Shown here piece after piece: positions 37,872-47,277 of a stretch of 64,000 nt of DNA. The stretch's first letter is position 1, and each line of letters opens with the position of its first letter. Both the position numbers and the translations under genes were made by a program. The stretch covers positions 1-64,000 of the forward strand of contig CAMHFN010000007.1 of the NCBI GenBank assembly GCA_946184615.1, read 5' to 3'. The notes beneath the pieces were generated by a model that did no database searches, was not told where the DNA came from, and saw only the letters and a program-made list of their open reading frames with translations. Origin of the DNA: an uncultured Bacteroidales bacterium. Lineage in GTDB: Bacteria; Bacteroidota; Bacteroidia; Bacteroidales; F082.

Positions 37872-39089
37872 CTAGACGAAAGTGATTTTCGATGAGGGTT
37901 TGATTTGGGCGTAAAACAACAGCAACCGCTCGGTGAGCTTGCGGTTGTCGTACACTTCTTCCACCAATTTGCGTGCCGCTTTTCCGACTTCCACGGCCAA
38001 GGCGGGATTTTCGTTGAACCGCCTTATGACTTCTGCCATTTGGGCTTTGTTTTCGGCAATGATGATGTTGCTGTCTTCTTCGTAAAGGATGCCCTCGGCA
38101 CCTACCATCGTAGTGATGACAGCCTTGCCCAAGGCCATCGACTCGATGATTTTGATGCGGATGCCGCTGCCAGAGAGCAAGGGGACGATGGCGACATCGT
38201 GGTTGGCGACAAACTCCTTGGCGTCAGGTACCTCGCCGATGACATTGACGTGGGGATTCTTCAGCTCCTTCAGCCATTCGGGCATGTTCCTCCCTGCCAG
38301 GTGGAAGACAAAATCGGGCACCTTCTCCACCACGGTGTCCAGGCAGTTCTCGATGAACCAACGGATGCCCTCTTCGTTGGGTATCCAGTTCATCGAGCCG
38401 ATATGGTAGAATTGGGGTTGCCCCTCGATCTCGTAGTTTGGAGTAAAATCTTCGGGATAGACCCCGTAGGGGATGTCGATGGTCGTGGTGGCGCAGTATT
38501 TGCGGAAATAGGCAGCGTCTTTTCGGGTGATGGCGGCAATGCCGTCGACTTGGCTGATGGCGGTCAGCTCGTAGTTCTTCAACGTCCTCGCCAGATGTTT
38601 GATATAAGCTCGCTTCAGGAAGAACTTGGTGCCTTTGGCAATGCGCTCCCAGATGAGGTGCTCCACGTTGTGGGCCCGCAACACAATCACCGCCTTCGAG
38701 TGCTTGCGGATGGCCTCCACGTACGGGGTCATGAAAAGGGTCTCCAGTTGCACCACCTCGTAGCTGTCTTTCTTCAGCACTTCGACCAATCGTTGGGTGA
38801 AGTCTTTCGAAACGAAACGTTCCACATGATACGACTTCTTGGAGAACAGGTTTTTGAAAGCCTGCAAGGGCTTGACGCGAAGATCCACGTCGATGAGTTC
38901 GAGGCCGGTCCTCTGGAGGTAGTCCTCGGGGATGTCCTTGAGGCTGACGTTATATTTCTTGCTGTTGACTGCCAGTATTTTGACCTGATGTCCCGCTTCG
39001 AGCAGCCCGTTGACGATGCTGTTCATCGCCATGGGACCGCCTTCAACGGCTGGATAGGGGGGCTTGTTGCAGAGGAGAAGAACCTTCAT
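37872..39089 (-). CDS. Glycosyltransferase, GT4-like
   Basis: LCNKPPYPAVEGGPMAMNSIVNGL, VPLLSGSGIRIKIIESMALGKAVITTMVGAEGI. Confidence 0.9.
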   Translation of the reverse strand: MKVLLLCNKPPYPAVEGGPMAMNSIVNGLLEAGHQVKILAVNSKKYNVSLKDIPEDYLQRTGLELIDVDLRVKPLQAFKNLFSKKSYHVERFVSKDFTQRLVEVLKKDSYEVVQLETLFMTPYVEAIRKHSKAVIVLRAHNVEHLIWERIAKGTKFFLKRAYIKHLARTLKNYELTAISQVDGIAAITRKDAAYFRKYCATTTIDIPYGVYPEDFTPNYEIEGQPQFYHIGSMNWIPNEEGIRWFIENCLDTVVEKVPDFVFHLAGRNMPEWLKELKNPHVNVIGEVPDAKEFVANHDVAIVPLLSGSGIRIKIIESMALGKAVITTMVGAEGILYEEDSNIIIAENKAQMAEVIRRFNENPALAVEVGKAARKLVEEVYDNRKLTERLLLFYAQIKPSSKITFV

Positions 39090-39119
39090 TTGGAGAATTT
39101 AGAATTAAGAATTTAAAGA

Positions 39120-40505
39120 TTAGTGTCGGGTGGCTTTAAAGGTGAGGAAGAGACCGATGGGGAGGATGACCATCGAGGATAACCATACCCCCAAAAACAT
39201 ATTCAAATCGCCGAATTCAGCCATTCGTTCCGCCACGGTGGAGATGATATAATAGATGACGAAAAACAGCACAGAGACCACCACGGGCAAACCTAGACCT
39301 CCCTTCCTGATGATGGTGCCCAGCGGGGCTCCGATCAGGAAGAAGATGATGCAGGCGAAACTCAAGGTGAATTTCTTGTGCAGCTCTTTCTTGTGTTTCT
39401 TGATGTTGAGCTTGTGTGCCCCCAAGTCTTGGTTGTTGAACGACACGTTCTCCTTGGCAGTGCGCGCCGTACCCATCGCCACGTCAAGCACATTGTTCCT
39501 GACACTGGGGTCGAGATGGTCGATCAAGGGCCATTCGAGGTGAGAGATGGAAGGGGGATGGTGGGAGGCGAGAGGAGACAGAAGGGAGGTGTCTCTTTTC
39601 ACTTGCTCGTAATTGCCCAACCGCTGTTGAAAGCCTTGGGTGAATTTCTCCTGCTTCCGGTCGTAGTTCAGCTCCAACGAGTCGAGCGCCGTGGTGAGCT
39701 GATGGATGTTCATCATCGCTTGGTACGACTTATACATGTCTTCGTTCGACCGCGTGAGGTCGAAACTCTCTAAACTGAACTTGATTTGCTCCTCCTTGAA
39801 CGACATCCGCTCAAACGGGCGGTTGAACTTGAAGGTCTGCTTGTTGGAGTTGTCCTCCGTGTAGTTGTGCCCGTTGTAAAGCGTGAAGATGATGCTCCGC
39901 TGGTTGGGGCTGAGCGACATCATCCCCGAGTCGGCCACGATGATCTTGTTGTTCCCGTCACGGTCGGTGTGGTCGTAAATCTTCACCCCGTAAATGGTAC
40001 TTCCGTCTTTGCCTTTTTTATCTACATAAATGACGTAATTTTCTATATCTCTATAAAAAATGCCTTCTTTGATGTCGAAGGCCAGTTTTTGTTTTCTCAC
40101 ATCGAAGAGCAAGGTCTTGAATTTGAGCATGGCCACCGGGTTGATGCTGTTGGAGAAGACGAAGGCCAGTCCGCTGAGGACGATGGAGAAGATGAACAGG
40201 GGCCGCATGGCGGTCCAAATGGAGATGCCCGCCGCCTTGATGGCCACCAACTCGTAATGCTCGCCCAAGTCACCGAAACTCATGATGGATGCTAGCAAAA
40301 TGGCCAAAGGCAACGCCATCGGTACGAAGGTGATGGAGGCGTGGAAGAACAGTTCCATCAAGATCTTGAACGACAAACCTTTGCCGACCAAGTCGTCTAC
40401 ATAAACCCATAAAAACTGCATCAGCAGTACGAAAATCACGATGAAAAACGTGAAGACAAAACTGCCGAGGAAGGATCTTAATATGAGTTTGTATAGTTTT
40501 TTCAC
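39120..40505 (-). CDS. LptF/LptG family permease (GTG start)
   Basis: Six-TM YjgP/YjgQ architecture: MKKLYKLILRSFLGSFVFTFFIVIFVLLMQFLWVYVDDLVGKGLSF...FFLIGAPLGTIIRKGGLGLPVVVSVLFFVIYYIIS. Confidence 0.92.
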   Translation of the reverse strand: MKKLYKLILRSFLGSFVFTFFIVIFVLLMQFLWVYVDDLVGKGLSFKILMELFFHASITFVPMALPLAILLASIMSFGDLGEHYELVAIKAAGISIWTAMRPLFIFSIVLSGLAFVFSNSINPVAMLKFKTLLFDVRKQKLAFDIKEGIFYRDIENYVIYVDKKGKDGSTIYGVKIYDHTDRDGNNKIIVADSGMMSLSPNQRSIIFTLYNGHNYTEDNSNKQTFKFNRPFERMSFKEEQIKFSLESFDLTRSNEDMYKSYQAMMNIHQLTTALDSLELNYDRKQEKFTQGFQQRLGNYEQVKRDTSLLSPLASHHPPSISHLEWPLIDHLDPSVRNNVLDVAMGTARTAKENVSFNNQDLGAHKLNIKKHKKELHKKFTLSFACIIFFLIGAPLGTIIRKGGLGLPVVVSVLFFVIYYIISTVAERMAEFGDLNMFLGVWLSSMVILPIGLFLTFKATRH

Positions 40506-40521
40506 TCGTTAGGAATTAATG

Positions 40522-40529
40522 CAAAAATA
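40522..40529 (-). promoter_or_regulatory. -7 element TATTTTTG for the LptF/LptG gene
   Basis: Reverse strand TTTTATTTTTGCATTAATTCC. Confidence 0.5.
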
Positions 40530-40537
40530 AAAAAAAT

Positions 40538-40545
40538 TACCTTTG
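40538..40545 (+). promoter_or_regulatory. -7 element TACCTTTG for the PAS-like gene
   Basis: TAnnTTTG, 22 nt before ATG 40568. Confidence 0.5.
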
Positions 40546-40567
40546 CCACACTGAAAATAGAAATGCC

Positions 40568-40915
40568 ATGGATTTTTTCAAGGAAATTAACATCGCCGTG
40601 ACGGTCAGTGACCGTGAGGGCAACGTGATTTATCAAAATGACAGCTCCATCGAGGTGAACGGCGACGCTCGTGGACGCAATTTGCAACAATGCCACAACC
40701 CGAAATCGTGGGAGATGATTTGCCACATGCTGAAGGAGGATGTCTCCAACGTCTATACGATTTCCAAAAAAGGGAAGAAAAAATTGATTTACCAGACTCC
40801 TTGGTACGATGAGAACGGAGAAGGGGGAACGGAAAACGGTAAACGGGAGCCGGCAGGGTTGGTGGAGTTCTCCATTATCCTACCGGAGGAGATGCCGCAC
40901 TACGACAGGAATTAA
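40568..40915 (+). CDS. Small single-domain PAS-like protein
   Basis: FFKEINIAVTVSDREGNVIYQNDSSIEVNGDARGRNLQQCHNPKSWEMICHMLKE...YTISKKGKKKLIYQTPWYDENG. Confidence 0.75.
   Translation: MDFFKEINIAVTVSDREGNVIYQNDSSIEVNGDARGRNLQQCHNPKSWEMICHMLKEDVSNVYTISKKGKKKLIYQTPWYDENGEGGTENGKREPAGLVEFSIILPEEMPHYDRN
40811..40852 (+). repeat. Six 7-nt units in frame within the PAS-like CDS
   Basis: GAGAACG GAGAAGG GGGAACG GAAAACG GTAAACG GGAGCCG. Confidence 0.75.
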
Positions 40916-40918
40916 TTC

Positions 40919-41299
40919 TTAATTAAACGTAAAGAAGAGGTTCCCCAGGAAATTCCAGATCATGGCGGTGCCAATGGCGAAGACTTTGCTGAGGTAGAAG
41001 TTCCATTTCAGTTGGTTGTGGAGCAGATACACCGTCAGGGTGTCGATGCCCAGGCCGACCAGTGAAATGAGGAAATACTTGGCGTATTCGATGCCCACTT
41101 GTGGGTTGGTGCTCTGGAACGTCCACCAACGGTTGAGCAAATAGTTGGAGGTGGCGGCGAAGACAAAGCCTAGGATGTTGCTGAGGTATTTGTTGAGATG
41201 GCAGACCTCCTTGAAAAACCAAGTCACTCCGAAATTCACCAGCACGCCGGAGAACCCCACGGTACCGAATTTTAGGAATTTCAGGATATAGGAATTCAT
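40919..41299 (-). CDS. GtrA family protein
   Basis: FLKFGTVGFSGVLVNFGVTWFFKEVCHLNKYLSNILGFVFAATSNYLLNRWWTFQS. Confidence 0.93.
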   Translation of the reverse strand: MNSYILKFLKFGTVGFSGVLVNFGVTWFFKEVCHLNKYLSNILGFVFAATSNYLLNRWWTFQSTNPQVGIEYAKYFLISLVGLGIDTLTVYLLHNQLKWNFYLSKVFAIGTAMIWNFLGNLFFTFN

Positions 41300-41338
41300 C
41301 GTTTGGATTGCTTCGTCGTTCCTCCTTGCAATGACGGC

Positions 41339-41830
41339 TTAGAGGAACTTGGTGAGGAAGATGAAGGGCATCAGTGTCTCCACACCGTCAAACACAAACA
41401 CTTTACCGGTGTTGCCTTGGCAGATGATGCGCATGGGGATGTGGGAGCGTTGTTCGGTCTCCACCATCACCTGACGGCAGGCGCCGCAAGGTGCTACGGG
41501 TTCGGTGACCTCCGTGATTTCGGAATAGGCAGTAATGGCAATCGCCTCCACGGGCACGTCAGGATACTGGGCTTGTGCAGCAAACAGGGCCGTACGCTCG
41601 GCACAGAGTCCGCTAGGATAGGCAGAGTTTTCGATGTTGCACCCCTTGACGATGACACCATTGGATAGCCTAGCAGCCGCTCCTACGTGGAACTTTGAGT
41701 ACGGCACGTACGAGTTCTCGGTGGCTTTGTGGGCTTGTAGCAGGAGCTCTGCGTCGGCAGGAGCACAAGCCGCCATCTCCTTTTCATCTTCGTAGACGGT
41801 GTAGTCTGAGATAAACTGTTGTTTCTTCAT
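41339..41830 (-). CDS. cdd: Cytidine deaminase
   Basis: SYVPYSKFHVGAAARLSNGVIVKGCNIENSAYPSGLCAERTALFAA...PCGACRQVM; start trimmed to ATG 41830. Confidence 0.95.
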   Translation of the reverse strand: MKKQQFISDYTVYEDEKEMAACAPADAELLLQAHKATENSYVPYSKFHVGAAARLSNGVIVKGCNIENSAYPSGLCAERTALFAAQAQYPDVPVEAIAITAYSEITEVTEPVAPCGACRQVMVETEQRSHIPMRIICQGNTGKVFVFDGVETLMPFIFLTKFL

Positions 41831-41831
41831 G

Positions 41832-43400
41832 TTATTGCTTTTCGGGTTTTTCCTCCCCTTTTCCAGTTGCAAAGATAAGCAAAGAATTGAATAATGCAAA
41901 CCATGTGACTCCCGCTTGTGTCTCCAGGGTGTCCTCGGGCAGCATCGAGAGGAGTGCGATGACCAAGAAAACGGTATACAAATAGGAGCGACAGCGCTTC
42001 GACGAGCCATAGGGGTAGAATAACGTCGTTAAAAAGAGGAGCAGCCCGATGAGGCCGAATCCCACCGTGATGGAGAGAAATTGGTTGTGTGCGCGGTGGC
42101 GATACTGCGCTTCCAGAGGTGAGCGGAGCGTGTCGTAAGCCTGACGGTAGGCCTCGGGGACATCGCCGGTGCCTACGCCAAAGACGGGGTGCTGCTGGAT
42201 GAGGTAGAACGAGGCACGGGTGTATTCGATGCGCTGTGAGAGCGAGCCTCCGTTGGGATTGTTGTAACGGCGGTATTGGTTGTACTCAAAAGCTGTCTCC
42301 GAGAGCCGTGCCTTAAGACCGGGATGTACGAAGTTGTTGTAGTTGGCGATGCCGTTCTCCACGTTGACAAGGTCTTGTTCGTCCAAGGCATCCACGCCGG
42401 AGGCATCTTTTCTCAAGCCTTTGGAAGTCAAATACCGAGCTAAGGTAGCTTCGAGGTTCTCGCCGTTGCGGGTGAGACCGTCGTAGTCGAGTTCGCTGCG
42501 CTGGTTCCAAGCCTCACGCATCTCGGGACGACAGAAATACAGGCCAATGTACTGCCCGTCCTCCACGGGGAAACATACCGTGTCGTGCCAGTAGTCGTTA
42601 CCTAAGGCCGTTGTCTTGTCGAGTCGGGTGATATCGACGGGTTCTACACGCAGTAGACGGTCGACGGTGCGGTAAAGGATCATCCCTACCGTTAGAGGAA
42701 CAACGATAAGAACCGTCAGGCCAACGAGTTTCCAGGCCGTGCTTCTCACCTTGGTGAAATACACGTAAAGCAAGGTGGCGGCCAGCCATCCGGCAAAGGC
42801 GAGATAACCCGAGAGCGACTCAAAGAGATAAAGTTGAATGGCAAACCAGACGATGAGCACTCCCTGTACCGCTTTTTCCCAGCCCTTGGAGTTTCTAGTG
42901 ACCCAATAATAACCCACAATCGCCATGCAAAACACTATGTTCAGGCAAAAGCGGATATGGCTGATGAAATGCGAGATCTCACGGATGTCGCCATAGTCGT
43001 TTTTCAAATAATAGCCGAAACTGATGCAGGTCGCTACAAACACGGAGCCTACATAGAACAACATCAGTAGGTCGAAGAGCTTCTTGCTCAAGGGCTTAAC
43101 CGAAGAGAGTACCAAAGGCAGTATGAGGAGTGGCAACTTGACCCTGAGGTCTTTGAAAGCGTATTCGAAATCGGAAGTGTAGAGGAGTCCCACGAGATGC
43201 AGCAGAAAGAGAGCCACCAGCACCACGGCGATCTTGTTGTGGAAGAAACGTTGGAGCTTCACCTTGAGGGGGTCGCCTGTGAAGAGCCAAACGGCCATCA
43301 GGAGAAACTGCGAAGCGCCCATCATGAACGGCGAGAGCGTGAGGCTAGTCGCCATGATGGCCAAACTGATCCATACCAGTATTTCGTTTTCCGTTTTCAA
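41832..43400 (-). CDS. O-antigen ligase family (Wzy/WaaL-like) membrane protein, TTG start
   Basis: Multi-TM, FYLIQQHPVFGVGTGDVPEAYRQAY and HNQFLSITVGFGLIGLLLFL; TTG overlaps the upstream stop (TTGA). Confidence 0.85.
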   Translation of the reverse strand: MKTENEILVWISLAIMATSLTLSPFMMGASQFLLMAVWLFTGDPLKVKLQRFFHNKIAVVLVALFLLHLVGLLYTSDFEYAFKDLRVKLPLLILPLVLSSVKPLSKKLFDLLMLFYVGSVFVATCISFGYYLKNDYGDIREISHFISHIRFCLNIVFCMAIVGYYWVTRNSKGWEKAVQGVLIVWFAIQLYLFESLSGYLAFAGWLAATLLYVYFTKVRSTAWKLVGLTVLIVVPLTVGMILYRTVDRLLRVEPVDITRLDKTTALGNDYWHDTVCFPVEDGQYIGLYFCRPEMREAWNQRSELDYDGLTRNGENLEATLARYLTSKGLRKDASGVDALDEQDLVNVENGIANYNNFVHPGLKARLSETAFEYNQYRRYNNPNGGSLSQRIEYTRASFYLIQQHPVFGVGTGDVPEAYRQAYDTLRSPLEAQYRHRAHNQFLSITVGFGLIGLLLFLTTLFYPYGSSKRCRSYLYTVFLVIALLSMLPEDTLETQAGVTWFALFNSLLIFATGKGEEKPEKQ

Positions 43401-45040
43401 GGTCTCAAAATGGATTCATATCGTTGTTTGTCGAGCAGGATCTCAAAGGCGGCATTTAGGTCTTCATCTTTTTCCAGCGAAGCCTCGATGCGTCCTACTT
43501 GGTAGTAGTAACGTCCGACGATTTCCAGACGCAGCAGCTCCTCGATATCGGAGCGGTTTTTCAGCAAGTCATTGTCCTTATCGGCTTGCAGTTGCCGTTC
43601 CAGGGCTTCGATTTGGGTTTTGACACTCTCGAGATAGCCTTCTTCTTTGGCAAGTTTTTTGAACTCTTTAATCTTTTTCTCGCTCTCGGTGGTATAGCTG
43701 AAGCCTTTGTCCTTCACAAACTTCATGAAGTCGGCGTAGGTGGCGTCATCGATTTTGAACGTCTTGGCTGGGGCGATGCTTTGATGCTCGTGGACGTATT
43801 GGGTGGCGTAGTCGAAGATGTAGTTCTTGGCATAGAGGTAAGCGGTTGCGGTGGCGTATTTGGTGGGCTCGATTCTCACGTCGGGCATGATGCCGTGGCC
43901 TTCGTAGACGGTGCGTCCCGCCGCGGTCTTGAACGGCTTGCCCAAAGTATCTTGCGATTTGAGCGTGTCATTATCTAACTTTCTTCTTTTCGAATAGTCG
44001 ATCTCCTGAATGCAGCGTCCGCTGGGGATGTAGTATTTGGCGATGGTGACTTTCATTTGGGTGTTGTAGGAGAGGGGTAAGATGTTTTGTACCAGGCCCT
44101 TGCCGAAGGTGCGTTGTCCGATGACCACGCCGCGGTCATAGTCTTGGATGGCACCAGAGAGGATCTCGCTTGCCGAGGCGCTCCCGCCGTCGACGAGGAT
44201 GGCCAGGGGCAGCTCTTCGTCGATGGGTAGGTTGCTGGTAGCATACATGTTGGCGGCATGTTGTGACTTGCCTTTGGTGGAGACCACGGGTTTGCCCTTG
44301 GGGATGAAGAAGTTGACGATGTCGACAGCTTCGTTGAGCAGTCCTCCGCCGTTGCCGCGGAGGTCGATGATGAAGCCTTTCAGCTCGTGGTCTTTCTTCA
44401 TGTCGAGGAGATGCTGCTTCAGCTCGTTGGCAGCGTTTTTGGTGAAGCTGTTGAAGCTCACGTAGCCGATGCCATTGTCGAACACGGTGGCGTAGGGGAT
44501 GTTGTCGATCTTTACCTTCTCACGTTTCAGGGTGAATTCGAGGGGCTTTTCCTCGCCGTAGCGTCTGATTTTGAGAGTCACTTCGGTGCCAGGCTGTCCT
44601 TTGAGCAACTCGCTCACTTGGTCGGTAGGTTTTTTGTGCGTGTCCACACCGTTGACGGAAAGGATGGCGTCGCCAGCCCGCAGTCCAGCCTTTTGTGCCG
44701 GCCATCCCTCGTAGGGGTCAGAGATGCGGGTGTATTCGCCGTCGTATTGGATGATGGCTCCGATGCCGCCATATTCGCCTGTGGTCATGAGCTTGTAGCT
44801 CTCGATCTCTGACTCAGGGATGAAGACGGTGTAGGGATCCATCTCATTCAACATGGCGTCGATGGCTATTTCGTTGAGCTCCGCTGGGTCAATCTCATCC
44901 ACGTAGTTCAAGTTGAGCTCCCTTAAGAGGCTGTTGTAAATGTCAATGCTCTTTGCAATCTCAAAATTGTTTTGTTTCTCCTGTCCAATGACAGATATCG
45001 ACATCAAAAGGCCGATTAATAAAATGTGTATTCTCTTCAT
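43397..45040 (-). CDS. S41 family peptidase (C-terminal processing protease-like)
   Basis: PDZ region GIGAIIQYDGEYTRISDPYEGWPAQKAGLRAGDAILSVNG; catalytic GFIIDLRGNGGGLLNEAVDI, LVDGGSASASEILSGAIQDYDRGVVIGQRTFGKGLVQ. Confidence 0.94.
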   Translation of the reverse strand: MKRIHILLIGLLMSISVIGQEKQNNFEIAKSIDIYNSLLRELNLNYVDEIDPAELNEIAIDAMLNEMDPYTVFIPESEIESYKLMTTGEYGGIGAIIQYDGEYTRISDPYEGWPAQKAGLRAGDAILSVNGVDTHKKPTDQVSELLKGQPGTEVTLKIRRYGEEKPLEFTLKREKVKIDNIPYATVFDNGIGYVSFNSFTKNAANELKQHLLDMKKDHELKGFIIDLRGNGGGLLNEAVDIVNFFIPKGKPVVSTKGKSQHAANMYATSNLPIDEELPLAILVDGGSASASEILSGAIQDYDRGVVIGQRTFGKGLVQNILPLSYNTQMKVTIAKYYIPSGRCIQEIDYSKRRKLDNDTLKSQDTLGKPFKTAAGRTVYEGHGIMPDVRIEPTKYATATAYLYAKNYIFDYATQYVHEHQSIAPAKTFKIDDATYADFMKFVKDKGFSYTTESEKKIKEFKKLAKEEGYLESVKTQIEALERQLQADKDNDLLKNRSDIEELLRLEIVGRYYYQVGRIEASLEKDEDLNAAFEILLDKQRYESILRP

Positions 45041-45071
45041 CTTCTTACTTCTTACTTCTGTCTTCTAAAAA

Positions 45072-45302
45072 CTACGGTACTGGATCATACCCGCTCCCTC
45101 CCCAAGGATTGCACGACAGCACCCGTTTCACCGTGAGCCATCCTCCTTTGAAGGCCCCATATTTCTCCAGGGCTTCGATACCGTAATTGGAGCAGGTGGG
45201 GGTATAGCGGCAGGCCTTGCCGAGCCAGGGCGACAAGGTAATCTGATAGAGTCGGATGAGCAGGATGAGCAGTTTAGTTAAGGGTCTGAAGCGTTTTTTC
45301 AT
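45072..45302 (-). CDS. yidD: Membrane protein insertion efficiency factor YidD
   Basis: [62 protein letters not shown]. Confidence 0.95.
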   Translation of the reverse strand: MKKRFRPLTKLLILLIRLYQITLSPWLGKACRYTPTCSNYGIEALEKYGAFKGGWLTVKRVLSCNPWGGSGYDPVP

Positions 45303-45675
45303 AACGGTTGATGAGTTCATTGACGGCTTTGTCGGTTCGTTCAAGCATCTCTGCGTAGGAGTGGATGACGGTGGCATTGTATATGAACGCAACATCGATG
45401 GAAATAGTATCGCGTGCGCATACTTCGTACAGTTTGGTCTTGTTTTTTCTCCATGCCTCGCGAATGAGCCGTTTCACACGGTTGCGTTTGATGGCGTGGT
45501 GGAAGCGTTTTTTGGAGACGGAGAGGAGCATCCGGCAAGTCACGGGCTTGTCGCCCACAGGCCTGATCAGAAACACGACACGGTAGGGATAACACGAAAA
45601 ACCAGCCCCTTTCTCGAAAAGGGACTGGATTTCGCTCTCTCTACAGATTCGTTCGTATTTGGGGAAGTCCTCCAT
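45274..45675 (-). CDS. rnpA: Ribonuclease P protein component
   Basis: [31 protein letters not shown]; overlaps yidD by 29 nt. Confidence 0.93.
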   Translation of the reverse strand: MEDFPKYERICRESEIQSLFEKGAGFSCYPYRVVFLIRPVGDKPVTCRMLLSVSKKRFHHAIKRNRVKRLIREAWRKNKTKLYEVCARDTISIDVAFIYNATVIHSYAEMLERTDKAVNELINRYEKTLQTLN

Positions 45676-46439
45676 TATTTCTTTTTGGTCTTCTTGTTTT
45701 CAGCAGCCACATATTCCTCGATGGCCATGGTCATCGAATGGGCGGTCTCGGTGGGTGCATGGAAGTCGAGCCGGAAGCCCGCCTCGGTGATGGCATGGCA
45801 GGTGGCATCGCCAAAGCCTCCGATGGCAACCTCTTTCTGCTTGAACTTGGGGAAGTTGGCTTTCAGCGACTCGATACCGGCGGGGCTGAAGAAGACCAGC
45901 ATGTCATAGTCATCGATTTTTACCGTATCGGTCAGGTCGGCCGACACCGTGCGGAACATCACGGCTTTGGTGTAGTTGATCTTGGCCTCGGCTAGCTGAT
46001 CCGGGATGCTGTCGGAACTGATGTCGGAACAGCAGTAGAGGTATTTCTCTTCCTTGTGCTTCTTGATGACCTCCATCAGGTCCTCGAACTTCTGGTTGCC
46101 ATAGAAGACCTTGCGCTTGCGGTATTGCACGTAACGCTGCAAGTATAAAGCCGTCGACTCGCTGATGCAAAAATACTTCAACGTCTCAGGAACCGTGTAA
46201 CGCATCTCCTTGGCTACTCTGAAGAAGTGATCGACAGCATTGCGGCTCGAAAGGATGATGGCCGTGTATTCGGGCAACTTGATGTGCTCCTGACGCAATT
46301 CACTGGCAGTGACGCCCTCCAGCTTGATGAACTTCTCGAAAGTAAAGTTAACCCCGTATTTCTTTGCCAAATCGCCGTAAGGGGTCTTGGTAATGTCAGC
46401 CGGTTGAGGCTGTGACACTAGTATGTTTTTGATTTTCAT
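45675..46439 (-). CDS. hemD: Uroporphyrinogen-III synthase
   Basis: ILVSQPQPADITKTPYGDLAKKYGVNFTFEKFIKLEGV...VFFSPAGIESLKANFP...ATCHAITEAGF. Confidence 0.88.
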   Translation of the reverse strand: MKIKNILVSQPQPADITKTPYGDLAKKYGVNFTFEKFIKLEGVTASELRQEHIKLPEYTAIILSSRNAVDHFFRVAKEMRYTVPETLKYFCISESTALYLQRYVQYRKRKVFYGNQKFEDLMEVIKKHKEEKYLYCCSDISSDSIPDQLAEAKINYTKAVMFRTVSADLTDTVKIDDYDMLVFFSPAGIESLKANFPKFKQKEVAIGGFGDATCHAITEAGFRLDFHAPTETAHSMTMAIEEYVAAENKKTKKK

Positions 46440-46451
46440 TTTGTTAGCGAG

Positions 46452-47183
46452 TTAAAGAACAGTGTTGTTTGCGAAAAAACGCATCCCCGCCGTGAAAAGC
46501 AGGACGAGAGGTGCGATTTCGAGCGTGCAAAAATACAAAAAAATATAAAACGACGGCAATTTTGAAAAAACTCTCGTTTCAATAACGCTGATAATCAATC
46601 GCATCAGCGCCATTGCAAAAAGAATGCCAACACCTACCCACACAAAAACCGAGTTGGGAATGTACAACACGGGCAGTAAGACCAGCATCAAAACCAGGAA
46701 TCCGTAGGTCGACACGGAGAGGTCGGCGGTGATTTGTCGCGCCACGACTTCCTTTTGTCGAAACAACCAGCCCATGAAAGCCAAAGTCAGATAACGCAAC
46801 AGCATCCACACGGCCGTTCCTCCTAAGAGGATGCCGAAGAAGCCCAAGCTATTGTAAGTGTCCACATCGCGGGAGAAAATGACGGAAGCCTTTTGCAAAA
46901 ACAAGGCCGTCACCACGATGTAGGCAAAAAAGAAGGCGAAGCCGATGAAACTCCTCGTGGGGGACCACTCGCGCAACAGCTGGTTGGTGTGTGCCACCCC
47001 TCCGGGGACGCTCAACAGTTGGCGGAACTGACGAGGATACAACTGCTTGTTGACCACGACCAGCAACAACACCGCTGCCAACACCACCAAGTTCCAGCCC
47101 ACCAGCACCTCGTGCGTGACCCGCTCCATGGGACTGATCACGCCCTGGAACCCCGATGTGATAAAAGTTGAGACCTCCTCCAT
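46452..47183 (-). CDS. DUF4271-like membrane protein
   Basis: Multi-TM protein next to hemD/rnpA/yidD, an arrangement I associate with DUF4271 in Bacteroidota; start trimmed to MEEVSTFI. Confidence 0.7.
   Translation of the reverse strand: MEEVSTFITSGFQGVISPMERVTHEVLVGWNLVVLAAVLLLVVVNKQLYPRQFRQLLSVPGGVAHTNQLLREWSPTRSFIGFAFFFAYIVVTALFLQKASVIFSRDVDTYNSLGFFGILLGGTAVWMLLRYLTLAFMGWLFRQKEVVARQITADLSVSTYGFLVLMLVLLPVLYIPNSVFVWVGVGILFAMALMRLIISVIETRVFSKLPSFYIFLYFCTLEIAPLVLLFTAGMRFFANNTVL
46528..46535 (-). promoter_or_regulatory. -7 element TATTTTTG inside the upstream gene, for hemD-rnpA-yidD
   Basis: Reverse strand TTTGTATTTTTGCACGC, about 90 nt upstream of hemD. Confidence 0.4.
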
Positions 47184-47224
47184 TTTCCTCTTAAAATAAC
47201 TTTGCAAAGATAAGAATATTTTCC

Positions 47225-47232
47225 TAATTTTG
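47225..47232 (+). promoter_or_regulatory. -7 element TAATTTTG for pta
   Basis: TAnnTTTG about 45 nt before the ATG. Confidence 0.55.
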
Positions 47233-47277
47233 CCTTTTCAACAACAATTCAACAATTCAACCAATAAACAATTCAAC

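Noticed and set aside
37905-39116. 403-aa plus-strand ORF opposite a GT4 glycosyltransferase
   Set aside because: Antisense shadow ORF; the minus-strand protein has clear GT motifs.
41831-42010. N-terminal extension of the cytidine deaminase ORF
   Set aside because: Overlaps the upstream O-antigen-ligase-like CDS and is not deaminase-like; ATG 41830 is right after the upstream stop.
45274-45302. 29-nt overlap of rnpA and yidD as an unusual feature
   Set aside because: Overlapping rnpA-yidD arrangements are common in bacteria.
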